From Arachis hypogaea (Eukaryota > Streptophyta > Magnoliopsida > Fabales > Fabaceae), in contig NC_092045.1 of assembly GCF_003086295.3 (NCBI RefSeq), forward strand, positions 89,480,693 to 89,544,692: a stretch of 64,000 bases of DNA, read 5' to 3'. Under the pieces are notes generated by a model. That model searched no databases, was not told where the DNA came from, and saw only the letters and a program-made list of their open reading frames with translations. This document shows positions 10,591 through 21,845 of this stretch, in pieces. The first letter of the stretch is position 1, and each line of letters starts with the position of its first letter. Position numbers and translations under genes: made by a program.

Positions 10591-12966
10591 ATTACTCAAA
10601 GGTTTGGCGATTTTTGAAAAATCTTTTATAAACCTCCTATAGAATCCTGCATGCCCCAGAAAGCTTCTGATTGCCTTAACATTGGCAGGTGGCGGTAATT
10701 TTTCAATTACCTCTACCTTAGCTTGATCCACCTCTATTCCCGTGTTCGAAATTTTGTGCCCAAGGACAATTCCTTCAGTCACCATAAAGTGACATTTTTC
10801 CCAATTTAAAACCAGGTTAGTCTCTTAGCACCTCTTTAGAACAAGTGCTAGATGGTCAAGACAGGAGCTGAATGAGTCTCAAAATAATGAAAAGTCATCC
10901 ATGAAGACTTCCAGAAAATTTTCCACCATATCAGAGAAAATAGAGAGCATGTACCTTTGAAAGGTTGCAGGTGCATTGCACAGACCAAATGGCATCCTTC
11001 TGTATGCAAATACTCTGGATGGACATGTGAATGCTGTTTTCTCTTGATCTTGGGGATCTACTGCAATTTGATAATAACCTGAATATCCATCCAGGAAGCA
11101 GTAGTATTCATGACCTGCTAGTCTTTCTAGCATCTGGTCTATGAATGGTAAAGGAAAATGATCCTTTCTGGTAGCTGTATTGAGCCTTCTATAATCAATA
11201 CACATACGCCACCCTGTAATTGTTCTTGTAGGAACCAGTTCATTTTTTTCATTATGAACCACTGTCATGCCACCCTTCTTAGGGACGACTTGGACAGGGC
11301 TTACCCAGGGGCTATCAGAAATAGGATAAATAATCCCAGCCTCTAGTAATTTAGTGACCTCCTTCTGCACTACCTCCTTCATGGCTGGATTCAGCCACCT
11401 CTGTGGTTGAACCACTGGCTTAGCGTCACCCTCCAATAGGATCTTGTGCATGCATCTGGCTGGGTTAATACCCTTAAGATCACTGATGGACCACCCAAGA
11501 GCTGTCTTGTGTGTCCTTAGCACTTGTATTAGTGCTTCCTCTTCCTGTGGTTCTAAGGTGGAGCTTATGATTACAGGAAAGGTATCACCTTCTCCCAGAA
11601 ATACATATTTAAGGGTTGGTGGTAATGGTTTGAGCTCGGGTTTAGGAGGTTTCTCCTCTTCCTGAGGGATTTTCAGAGGTTCTATTATTCTCTCTGGTTC
11701 CTCCAGATTAGGATGAGAATCTTTAAAGATATCCTCTAGCTCTGATTTGAGACTCTCAGTCATATTGACCTCTTTTACCAAGGAGTCAATAATATCAATG
11801 CTCATGCAGTCATTTGGGGTGTCTAGATGCTGCATAGCTTTGACAACATTCAACTTAAACTCGTCCTCATTGACTCTCAGGGTCACTTCCCCTTTTTGGA
11901 CGTCAATGAGGATTTGTCCAGTTGCTAGGAAAGGTCTTCCTAGATTGAGAGTTACACTCTTGTGCTCCTCCATTTCCAACACCACAAAGTCAGTGGGAAA
12001 GGCAAATGGTCCAACCTTGACAATCATGTCTTCAATCACGCCTGAGGGGTATTTAATGGAGCCATCAGCAAGTTGGGGACATGTCCGGGTTGGTTTGACT
12101 TCTTCAGTCAAACTAAGCTTTCTGATAGTAGATGCAGGTATTAGGTTGATACTTGCCCCAAGGTCACATAAAGCTTGCTTGGTCCAAGTACCCTCTAATG
12201 TGCATGGTATCGTAATGCTTCCGGGATCTTTAAGCTTCTCAGGTAAGCTTTTCAGAATGACTGCATTGCATTCTTCAGTGAGGTATAATTTTTCAGTTTC
12301 CCTCCAATTCTTCTTATGACTTAAGATCTCTTTTATGAACTTAGCATAAGAGGGTATTTGCTCAAGTGCCTCTACAAATGAAATCTTTATTTCAAGAGTC
12401 TTGAGATAGTCTGCAAAGTGAGCAAATTGCTTATCCTGTTCCGCTTGGCGGAGTTTCTGAGGATAAGGCATTTTGGCATTGTATTCCTCAACCTTAGTTG
12501 CTGCAGGTTTACTACCTACAGATGTAGTTTGAGAAGCCTTTTTAGAGGGGTTACTATCAGCACTTGTATGTGTCTGATCCCCCACTGGTGTTTGAATGCC
12601 AGGGGTGGAAGCTGGAGTGGCGTTAGACACCAACTCCTTACCTGTTTCTGGCGTCTGAATGCCAGAACTGTGCTTTCTTTGGGAGTTCAACGCCAATTCC
12701 TTGCCTGTTTCTGGCGTTGAACGCCAGGACTGAGCATGGGTTGGGCGTTCAACGCCAGCTCTCCACCCCTTTTCTGGCATTTAAGCACCAAAATTATTCC
12801 TCTCTGAGCTCTGACTGTCCTCAGAGGGATTTTGGGTAGCAGTTTGTTCATTTCTTGGCTTCTTGCTGCCTTGAAGTGAGGTATTTAATATTTTCCCACT
12901 TCTTAATTGAACTGCTTGGCACTCTTCTGTTATTTGTTTTGATAATTGCTGTTCTATTTGCTTCAA
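10528..12966 (-). pseudogene. TE2 gag-linker, protease and reverse transcriptase
   Basis: Polyprotein section. It starts in a linker (MKQIEQQLSKQ at 12966) with a stop at 12781-12783. Next comes a segment whose codons overlap the palindrome array, then retropepsin with CDLGASINLIP (D-L-G in place of D-T-G, usual in Athila-type elements) and LGRPFLATGQILIDV. RT follows with SPVQVVPKKGG, GWRMCIDYRRLN, FLDGYSGYYQI, MPFGLCNAPATFQR and FMDDFSLF, which keeps the FMDD catalytic motif. Stops follow at 10879-10881 and near 10827, and the frame then resumes (MVTEGIVLGHKI). A frameshift near 10590 separates it from RNase H. All parts except RNase H onward share one frame. Confidence 0.93.
12585..12790 (-). 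repeat. Palindrome array inside TE2 gag-pol coding sequence
   Basis: Six or so units of the same palindrome, here translated in the gag-protease linker as repeats such as TPETGKELALN and GIQTPETGKELVSN. The other elements have no array at this position. Confidence 0.8.
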
Positions 12967-13784
12967 CTACACTTCCATATTCATATTAGCCATTCTTCCT
13001 TGAATTCGGCTAGCTATTTTGTTAGAAAATCTAATTGCTGATTGACTTCAGTAACTTGTTCTGCAGGACTTAGTTCAGCAGTTACTGTTTTAGCCTCTTC
13101 TTTCATGAAATGTTCACTGCTTAGATACAGATGCTGATTTTTGGCAACTGTATCAATGAGCTTTTAAGCTTCTTCAATTGTCTTTCTCATGTGTATAGAT
13201 CTACCAGATGAGTGGTCTAGAGAAATCTGAGCTTTTTCTGTAAGCCCATAATAAAAGATGTCTAACTGCACCCACTCTGAAAACATTTCAGAGGGGCATT
13301 TTCTTAGCATCTCTCTGTATCTCTCCCAGGCATCATAAATGGATTCATTATCTCCTTGTTTGAAGTCTTGGATGATCAGCCTTAGCTGTGTCATCCGTTT
13401 TGGAGAAAAATAGTAATTCAGGAATTTTTTTTACAGCTGTTTCCATGTCTTTATGCTGTCCTTAGGTTGGTTATTTAACCACCTCTTAGCTTGGTCTTTT
13501 ACAGCAAATGGAAATAGTAACAATCTATAGACATCCTGATCTACTTCCTTATCATGTACTGTGTCAGTAATTTGTAAAAACTGTGCCAGAAACTCTGTAG
13601 GTTCTTCCTGTGGAAGACCAGAATACTAGCAACTTTGCTGCACCATGATAATGAGCTGAGGGTTCAACTTAAAGCTATTGACTTCGATGGAGGGTATACA
13701 GATACTACTCCCGTATGAAGCAGTAGTGGGGCTAGCATATGACCTCAGAGTCCTTCTGGACTGTTCATTTCCACTTAGGTCCAT
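12967..13784 (-). pseudogene. TE2 gag
   Basis: Structural protein that would form the virus-like particle. The ATG at 13784 gives MDLSGNEQ, then a gag domain with LLFPFAVKDQAKRWLNNQPKDSI, YFSPKRMTQLRLI and AWERYREMLRKCPSEMFSEW. In-frame stops occur in several places, including after IIMVQQSC and after KTWKQL, and there is a frameshift between 13164 and 12966. The domain matches that of TE3, TE4, TE5 and TE7 but is clearly more diverged. Confidence 0.85.
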
Positions 13785-14832
13785 GATGGAGAAAGGGAGA
13801 TGATGTGGATTTATTTTATTTATTTTATTATATTAAATTTTTTTTTCGAAATAATAAAATAGAATAAAATAAAAACCAAAACAAAAAAATGAAAAATAAA
13901 AAATAAAATAAAAAAATAAAAAATTTGAAAATATTTTATGAAGATTTTCGAAAAAGTGAGGAGAGAGAAAGTGGTTAGGATATTTTTTAAAAAGATATAA
14001 TTTGAAAATTTTTGACCAAGTCAACCCAAGTAATTCGAAAATTATGAGAAATTAAAGGAAAAGATATTTTTTTATTTTTGAATTTTATGATGAAAGAGAA
14101 AAACGCACAAAAGACACAATTTAAAAATTTTTAGATCTAATGCTCCTTGTTTTTCAAAAATTTTGGAGGGAAAATACCAAGGGACACCAAACTTAAAAAT
14201 TTTAAGATCAAAACTCAAAGAAGACTCAAGAACACCTTGAAGACTCACAAGAATAATAAGAACAAAAGAAAGAACACCAAACTTAAAATTTTTGGAAAAC
14301 CAAAATATATTTTCAAAAGTTAAAGAAAATTAACAAGAGAACACCAAACTTAAAGTTAGGCACAAGATTTAATCAAAGAAAAATTATTTTTGAAAAAGTT
14401 TTTTTTTTAAAGAAGATACCCAATTGCCAAGAACATAAACCAACGCTCTAGCCCACTGAGCTATAAATTTAACGTGATAATTAAAAATTTTTTTGAAAAC
14501 TAAAAATTTGAAAAAGCACAAGAAAAACAAGAAAAGACAAAAAACAAGACAAACCAAACATCAAACAAGAAAAATTGACAAGAACAATTTGAAGATCATG
14601 AAGAACACATGCATGAATTTTCGAAAAATGCATAAATTTTTTAAAACATGCAATTGACACCAAACTTAAAACAGGACACTAAACTCGCAGAAAAACTAAA
14701 AATTAATAAAGAAAAATAATATTTTTGAAAGGGATAATAAAAGATGCAATTCTAGTGACTCTAAACCAAAAAGACTAATTTTTCCTAATCTAAGCAACAA
14801 GATTCACCGTCAGTTGTTCAAACTCAAACAAT
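13785..14832 (-). other. TE2 5' leader
   Basis: AT-rich untranslated leader between primer site and gag. No gene. Read on the minus strand it contains four TAAGTTTGGTGT words (about 14184, 14274, 14341 and 14657). Unlike TE3, TE4 and TE5 it has no palindrome array. Confidence 0.75.
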
Positions 14833-14849
14833 CCCCGGCAACGGCGCCA
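14833..14849 (-). other. TE2 primer-binding site, tRNA-Asp
   Basis: The minus strand reads TGGCGCCGTTGCCGGGG, an exact 17-nt complement of the 3' end of plant tRNA-Asp (CCCCGGCAACGGCGCCA) as I know that tRNA. It lies six bases inside the 5' LTR. Confidence 0.9.
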
Positions 14850-14855
14850 AAGACT

Positions 14856-15016
14856 TGGTGCACGAAAATTATATTCACACTATGTAATTTCGCACAACTA
14901 ACCAGCAAGTGCATTGGGTCGTCCAAGTAATACCTTACGTGAGTAAGGGTCGAATCCCACGGAGATTGTTGGTTTGAAGCAAGCTATGGTTATCTTATTA
15001 TTCTTAGTTAGGATAC
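14856..15016 (-). repeat. TE2 5' LTR, left fragment
   Basis: The first 161 bp of the LTR on the plus-strand map, ending with the GATAC target duplication of TE3. It resumes at 47840. Confidence 0.92.
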
Positions 15017-16667
15017 TGGTGCACGAAATTGTGATCATCAATGGCGCCATCAACATGGTACGCTCAATTGCAATCTCAACTCTTTATCACAACTTTGCAC
15101 AACTAACCAGCAAGTGCACTGGGTCATCCAAGTAATAAACCTTACGCGAGTAAAGGTCGATCCCACGGAGATTGTTGGTATGAAGCAAGCTATGGTCATC
15201 TTGTAAATCTCAGTCAGGAAGATTCAAATGGTTATGGATGATTTATGAATAAAGCATAAAATAAAGATAGAGATACTTATGTAATTCATTGGTGAGAATT
15301 TCAGATAAGCGTATGGAGATGCTTTGTCCCTTCCGTCTTTCTGCTTTCCTACTGTCTTCATCCAATCCTTCTTACTCCTTTCCATGGCAAGCTGTATGTT
15401 GGGCATCACTATTGTCAATGGCTACAGTCCCGTCCTTTCAGTGAAAATGTTCAACGCGCTCTGTCACAGCACGGCTATTCAGCTGTCGGTTCTCGATCAT
15501 GTCAGAATAGAATCCAGTGATTCTTTTGCGTCTGTCACTAACGCCCCACAATCGCGAGTTTGAAGCTCGTCACAGTCATTCAATCCTTGAATCCTACTCA
15601 GAATACCACAGACAAGGTTTAGACCTTCCGGATTCTCTTGAATGCCGCCATCAATTCTAGTTTATACCACGAAGATTCTGATTAAGGAACCTAAGAGATA
15701 AACATTCAAGCCTTGTTTGCTTGTAGAACGGAAGTGGTTGTCAGGCACGCGTTCATAAGTGAGAATGATGATGAGCGTCACATAATCATCACATTCATCA
15801 TGTTCTTGGGTGCGAATGAATATCTTAGAACAAGAATAGGCTGAATTGAATAGAAGAACAATAGCAATTGCATTAATACTCGAGGTACAGCAGAGCTCCA
15901 CACCTTAATCTATGGTGTGTAGAAACTCCACCGTTGAAAATACATAAGAACATGGTCTAGGCATGGCCGAGAGGCCAGCCCCCAATAATCTAAGAACTAG
16001 ACATCCAAAGATGATCTAAGGATCTAAAGTGATCAAAAGATGTAAATACAATAGCAAAAGATCCTACTTATAGAGAACTAGTAGCTAGGGTTTATAGAAA
16101 TGAGTAAATGACATAAAAATCCACTTCTGGGCCCACTTGGTGTGTGCTTGGGCTGAGCATTGAAGAATTTTCATGTAGAGACCCTTCTTGGAGTTAAACG
16201 TCAGCCTTTGTGCCAGTTTGGGCGTTTAACTCCCATTCTTGTGCCAGTTCCGGCGTTTTACGCCAGAATTCCTGAGCTGACTTGAAACGCCTGTTTGGGC
16301 CATCAAATCTCGGAAAAAGTATGGGCTATTATACATTGTTGGAAAGCTCAGGATGTCTACTTTCAAACGCAGTTGAGAGCGCGCCAATTGGGCTTCTGTA
16401 GCTCCAGAAAAGCTACTTTAAGTGCAGGGAGGTCAGAATCCAACAGCATCTGCAATCCTTTTCAGCCTCTGAATCAGATTTTTGCTCAGGTTCCTCAATT
16501 TCAGCCAGAAAATACCTGAAATCACAAAAAAACACACAAACTCATAGTAAAGTCCAGAAAAGTGAATTTTAACTAAAAACTAATAAAATTATAATAAAAA
16601 CTAACTAAAACATACTAAAAACATACTAAAAACAATGCCAAAAAGCGTATAAATTATCCGCTCATCA
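15017..16667 (-). repeat. TE3 3' LTR (1651 bp)
   Basis: TGGTGCACGAAATTGTG at the left edge, ATCCGCTCATCA at the right. The U3 palindrome cluster is at about 16190-16300. Confidence 0.93.
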
Positions 16668-17554
16668 CAACACCAAACTTAAATTGTTGCTTGTCCTCAA
16701 GCAACTGAAGATCAAATAAGATAAAAAGAAGAGAATATGTAATGAATTCCAAAACCATCTATGAAGATCAGTACTAATTAGATGAGCGAGGCTTTTAGCT
16801 TTTTGCCTCTGAACAGTTTTGGCATCTCACTTTATCCTTTGAAACTCAGAATGATGGGCTTCTATAGGAACTCAGAATCCAGATAGTGTTATTGATTCTC
16901 CTAGTTAAGTATGATGATTCTTGAATATAGCTACTTTATGAGTCTTGGCCGTGGCCCAAAGCACTCTGTCTTCCAATATTACCACCGGATACATACATGC
17001 CACAGACACATAACTGGGTGAACCTTTTTAGATTGTGATTCAGCTTTGCTAGATTCCCCAATTAGAGGTGTCCAGGGTTCTTAAGCACACTCTTTTTGCC
17101 TTGGATCATAACTTTTTTTTTTCTTTTTCTTTTCCCCTTTTTTTGTTTTTTTTGAATTCAATGCTTTTTCTTGCTTCAAGAATCATTTTTATGATTTTTC
17201 AGATCCTCAGTAACATGTCTCCTTTTTCATCATTCTTTCAAGAGCCCACATTCATGAACAACAAATTCAAAAGACATATGCACTGTTCAAGCATACATTC
17301 AGAAGTCAAAGTATTGCCACCACATCAAAATAATTAATCTATTATAAAATTCAAAATTCATGCAATTCTTCTCTTTTTCAATTAAGAACATTTTTTTTAT
17401 TTAAGAAAGGTGATGGATTCATAGGACCTTCATAACTTTAAGGCATAGACACTAAGACACTAATGATCATAAGACACAAACATAGATAAACATAAGCATG
17501 AAAATTCGAAAAACAGGAAGTTAAAGAACAAGGAGATTAAAGAACGGGTCCACC
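16668..17554 (-). other. TE3 3' untranslated region
   Basis: Non-coding, with the GTTGCTTGAGGACAAGCAAC hairpin near 16687, TTTAAGTTTGGTGTTG at the LTR edge, and a purine tract (minus strand) around 17110-17150. Confidence 0.75.
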
Positions 17555-18678
17555 TTAGTGATGGCGGCTTGTTCTTCCTCTTGAAGATCTTATGGAGTGC
17601 TTGAGCTCCTCAATGTCTCTTCCTTGCCTTTTTTGCTCCTCTCTCATGACGCTTTGATCTTCTCTAATTTCATGGAGGAGAATGGAATGTTCTTGGTGCT
17701 CCACCCTTAGTTGTCCCATGTTGGAACTCAATTCTCCTAGGGAGGTGTTGATTTGCTCCCAATAGTTTTGTGGAGAAAAGTGCATCCCTTGAGGTGTCTC
17801 AGAGATTTCATGGTGAGTGAGATCTCTTGTTTGCTCCATCCTCTTCTTAGTGATGGGCTTGTCTTCATCAATGAGGATGTCTCCCTCTATGTCAATTCCA
17901 ACTGAATAACAGAGGTTACAAATGAGATGAGGAAAAGCTAACCTTGCCAAGGTAGAGGACTTGTCCGCCACCTTATAAAGTTTTTGGGATATAACCTCAT
18001 GAACTTCTATTTCCTCTCCAATCATGATGCTATGAATCATGATATCCCGGTCTATAGTAACTTCGGACCGGTTGCTAGTGGGAATGATTGAGCGTTGGAT
18101 AAACCCCAACCATTCTCTAGCCACGGGCTTGAGGTCATGCCTTCTCAATTGAACCAGCTTCCCTTTTGAATCTCTCTTCCATTGAGTGCCCTCTTCACAA
18201 ATTTCTATGAATACTTGGTCCAACCTTTGATCAAAGTTGACCCTTCTAGTGTAAGGGTGTTCATCTCCTTGCATCATGGGCAAGTTGAATGCCAACCTTA
18301 CATTTTCCGGACTAAAATCCAAGCATTTCCCCGAACCATTGTAAGCCAATTCTTTGGGTCCGGGTTCACACTTTGATCATGGTTCTTGGTGATCCATGCA
18401 TTGGCATAGAACTCTTGAACCATTAAGATTCGGACTTGTTGAATGGGGTTGGTAAGAACTTCCCAACCTCTTCTTCGGATCTCATGTCGGATCTCCGGAT
18501 ATTCACTCTTTTTGAGTTTGAAAGGGACCTCGGGGATCACTTTCTTCATGGCCACAACTTCATAGAAGTGGTCTTGATGCACCCTTGAGATGAATCTCTC
18601 CATCTCCCATGACTCGGAGATGGAAGCTTTTGCCTTCCCTTTCCTCTTTCTAGAGGTTTCTCCGGCCTTAGATGCCAT
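17555..18678 (-). pseudogene. TE3 third ORF, frameshifted
   Basis: Same protein as in TE4, TE5 and TE7 (MASKAGETSRKRKGKAKAS start, GRDIEELKHSIRSSRG end). One C is missing from a run of five near 18330, which shifts the frame after MVRG and splits it into 18678-18298 and 18349-17555. Otherwise the full length is present. Confidence 0.88.
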
Positions 18679-18868
18679 AAATGGTTATGGAAAAACAAAA
18701 ACCAATGCTTTTACCACACCAAACTTAGAAGTTTTGCTCGTCCTCGAGCAAAAGAAGAAAGAAGAGAGTAGAAGAAGAAGAAATAGAGGAGATGGAGGTG
18801 GCTTTGTGATTCGGCCAAGGGGGAGGAGTAGTGTTTTGGTTGTGTTAAAATGAAGGAGTGAAGATGGG

Positions 18869-18876
18869 TTTATATA
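18869..18876 (-). promoter_or_regulatory. TE3 candidate internal TATA box for third ORF
   Basis: TATATAAA on the minus strand 191 bases before the ATG, followed by CCC and a pyrimidine-rich leader. It is conserved in TE4, TE5 and TE7. Confidence 0.55.
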
Positions 18877-19176
18877 GGGGTGGAGAGAGGGGTAGGGTTC
18901 GGTCATGTGAGGGTGGGTTGGGAGGGAAAGTCATTTGAATTTGAATGGTGAGGTAGGTGAGGTTTTATGAAGGATGGATGTGAGTGGTGAGGAGAATAGT
19001 GGGATTTGATAGGTGAGGGATTTTTGGGAAGAGGTGTTGAGGTGATTGGTGAATGGGTGAAGAAGAGAGAGAGTGGTGGGGTAGGTGGGGATCCTGTGGG
19101 GTCCACAGATCCTGAGATATCAAGGAAAATTCATCCCTGCACCAAGTGGCGAGCAAAAATGCTCCTTCTACCAATT

Positions 19177-19348
19177 CTGGCGTTAAACGCCGGGCTGGTG
19201 CCCATTTCTGGCGTTTAACGCCAATTTCTTGCCCTTTCCTGGCGTTTAACGCCGGTCTGGTGCCCCTTTCTGGTGTTAAACGCCCAAAATGGTGCCAGAC
19301 TGGGCGTTAAACGCCCATTTGCTGCCCTTACTGGCGTTTAAATGCCAG
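19177..19348 (-). repeat. TE3 internal palindrome array
   Basis: Six units of GGCGTTTAACGCC type at about 30-35 bp spacing, in both CTGG/CCAG and TGGG/CCCA arm versions. Confidence 0.85.
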
Positions 19349-19542
19349 CAAGTTTTCCTCCATGGTGTGCAATTTTTCTTTCTATTTTTTATTCTGTTTT
19401 TGCTTTTTCAATTGATTTTGTGACTTCCCATGATCATCAACCTACAGAAAACATAAAATAACAAAGGAAAAATAGATAAATATAACATTGGGTTGCCTCC
19501 CAACAAGCGCTTCTTTAATGTCAGTAGCTTGACAGTGGGCTC

Positions 19543-20415
19543 TCATGGAGCCTCATAGATACTCAGAGTCATGTTGGAACCTCCCAACACCAAACTTAGA
19601 GTTTGAATATTGGGGTTCAACACCAAACTTAAAATTGGTTGTGGCCTCCCAACACCAAACTTAGAGTTTGACTGTGGGGCCTCTGTTTGACTCTGTTTTG
19701 AGAGAAGCTCTTCATGCTTCCTCTCCATGGTTACAGAGGGATATCCTTGAGTCTTAAACACAAGGGATTCTTCATTCACTTGAATGATCAATTCTCCTCT
19801 GTCAACATCAATCATAGCCTTTGCTGTGGCTAGGAAGGGTCTGCCAAGGATGATGGATTCATCCATGCACTTTCCAGTCTCTAGGACTATGAAATCAGCA
19901 GGGATGTAATGGTCTTCAACTTTTACCAGAACATCCTCTACAAGTCCATAAGCTTGTTTTCTTGAATTGTCTGCCATCTCTAGTGAGATTCTTGCAGCTT
20001 GTACCTCAAAGATCCTTAGCTTCTCCATTACAGAGAGAGGCATGAGGTTTATGCTTGATCCTAGGTCACACAGAGCCTTCTTGAAGGCCATGGTGCCTAC
20101 TGTACAAGGTATTGAGAACCTCCCAGGGTCCTGTCTCTTTTGAGGTAATATCTGCCTAGTCAAGTCATCCAGTTCTTTGGTGAGCAAAGGGGGTTCATCC
20201 TCCCAAGTCTCATTACCAAATAACTTGTCATTTAGTTTCATGATTGCTCCAAGGTACTTAGCAACTTGCTCTTCAGTGACATCTTCATCCTCTTCAGAGG
20301 AAGAATACTCATCAGAGCTCATGAATGGCAGAAGTAAATTAAATGGAATATCTATGGTCTCAGTGTGAGCCTCAGATTCCCATGGTTCCTCATTAGGAAA
20401 CTCATTGGAGGCCAC
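19543..20415 (-). pseudogene. TE3 protease region
   Basis: Retropepsin-like domain with ALCDLGSSINLMP (D-L-G), DNSRKQAYGLVEDVLVKV and IILGRPFLATAKAMIDVDRGELI. An acidic Ser/Glu stretch precedes it (SSDEYSSSEEDED). The open frame starts at MASNEF only because a 46-base deletion separates it from gag. The C-terminus has one SNSKFGVGRPQP unit, then shifts frame within the next repeat. No RT follows. Confidence 0.85.
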
Positions 20416-20651
20416 TGGACATCCATTGAGGTCATGTTAATGGCCTTGTACTCTCCTTTTGGATTCTCTTCTGTATTGCTTGGAAGAGTACTAAGAGGGA
20501 GTTCAGTAACTTTCTTGCTCAGCTGACCCACTTATGCCTCCAAGTTTCTAATGGAGGATCTTGTTTCAGTCATGAAACTTTGAGTGGTTTTGATTAGATC
20601 AGAGACCATGGTTGCTAAGTCAGAGTGGCTCTGCTTAGAATTCTCTGTCTG

Positions 20652-21845
20652 TTACTGAGAAGATGATGGAAAAGGCTTGCTATTGCTAAACCTGTTTCTT
20701 CCACCATTATTGTTGTTGAAACCTTGTTGAGGTCTCTGTTGATCTTTCCATGAGGGATTTGGATGATTTCTCCATGAAGGATTATAGGTGTTTCCATAGG
20801 GTTCTCCCATGTAATTCACTTCTTCAATTGATGGGTTCTCAGGATCATAAGCTTCTTCTTCAGATGAAGCGTCCTTAGTACTGCCTGGTGCAGCTTGCAT
20901 TCCAGACAGACTTTGAGAAATCATATTGACTTGCTGAGTCAATATTTTGTTCTGAGCCAATATAGCATTCAGAGTATCAATCTCAAGAACTCCTTTCTTC
21001 TGATTCGTCCCATTGTTCACAGGATTCCTTTCAGAAGTGTACATGAATTGGTTATTAGCAACCATTTCAATGAGTTCTTGAGCTTCTGCAGGCGTCTTCT
21101 TCAGATGAAGAGATCTTCCAGCAGAGCTGTCCAATGACATCTTGGACAGTTCAGACAGACCATCATAGAAGATACCTATGATGCTCCATTCAGAAAGCAT
21201 GTCAGAAGGACACTTTCTGATCAATTGTTTGTATCTTTTCCAAGCTTCATAGAGGGATTCACCTTCCTTTTGTCTGAAGGTTTGGACTTTCACTCTAATC
21301 TTACTCAATTTTTGAGGTGGAAAGAACTTTGCCAAGAAGGCATTGACTAGCTTTTCCCAAGAGTTCAGGCTTTCTTTAGGTTGTGAGTCCAACCATATTC
21401 TACCTCTGTCTCTTACAGCAAAAGGGAATAGCATAAGTCTGTAGACCTCAGGGTCAACCCCACTGGTCTTAACAGTGCAACATATTTGCAAGAATTTAGC
21501 TAAAAACTGATGAGGGTCTTCCAATGGATGTCCATGGAACTTGCAATTCTGTTGCATTAGAGAAACTAATTGAGGCTTGAGCTCAAAGTTGTTTGCTCCA
21601 ATGGCAGGGATAGAGATGCTTCTCCTGTAGAAGTCGGGAGTAGGTGCAGTAAAGTCACCCAGCACCTTCCTTGCATTGTTGGCATTGTTGTTGTTTTCGG
21701 CTGCCATGGTTTCTTCTTGTTTGAAGATTTCTGTTAGGTCCTCTACGGAGAGTTGTGCTTTAGCTTCTCTTAGCTTTCGCTTCAAGGTCCTTTCAGGTTC
21801 AGGGTCAGCCTCAACAAGAATGCTTTTGTCTTTGCTCCTGCTCAT
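20652..21845 (-). pseudogene. TE3 gag
   Basis: Structural protein. From MSRSKDKSILVEAD it carries a basic KRKLREAK segment (residues 21-30), the gag domain (about 125-225, PFAVRDRGRIWLDSQPKESLNSW, EAWKRYKQLIRKCPSDMLSEW) and the Athila-type motif TYNPSWRNHPNPSW (about 365). It ends after 397 residues at a TAA that replaces a Gln codon; TE7 has TAA at the same codon, TE4 and TE5 have CAA. Downstream the frame hits another TAA near 20534 and then a 46-base deletion relative to TE4, so protease is out of frame. Confidence 0.88.

Larger units (their letters stand above)
18679..19542 (-). other. TE3 protease to third-ORF interval
   Basis: Holds the post-coding hairpin (about 19491-19512), a palindrome array at 19177-19348, a TATATAAA box (minus strand, 18869-18876), a pyrimidine-rich leader, and the GCTCG-AGGA-CGAGC hairpin with TAAGTTTGGTGTGG just before the third ORF. 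Confidence 0.75.

Noticed and set aside
14833..14849. tRNA-Asp gene fragment
   Set aside because: Only the last 17 bases complementary to the tRNA 3' end (including CCA, which is not encoded in plant tRNA genes) are present next to an LTR, as expected for a primer-binding site.
19543..20415. Functional single-copy aspartic protease gene
   Set aside because: It is the protease section of an element, separated from gag by a deletion, and occurs in four related copies in this window.
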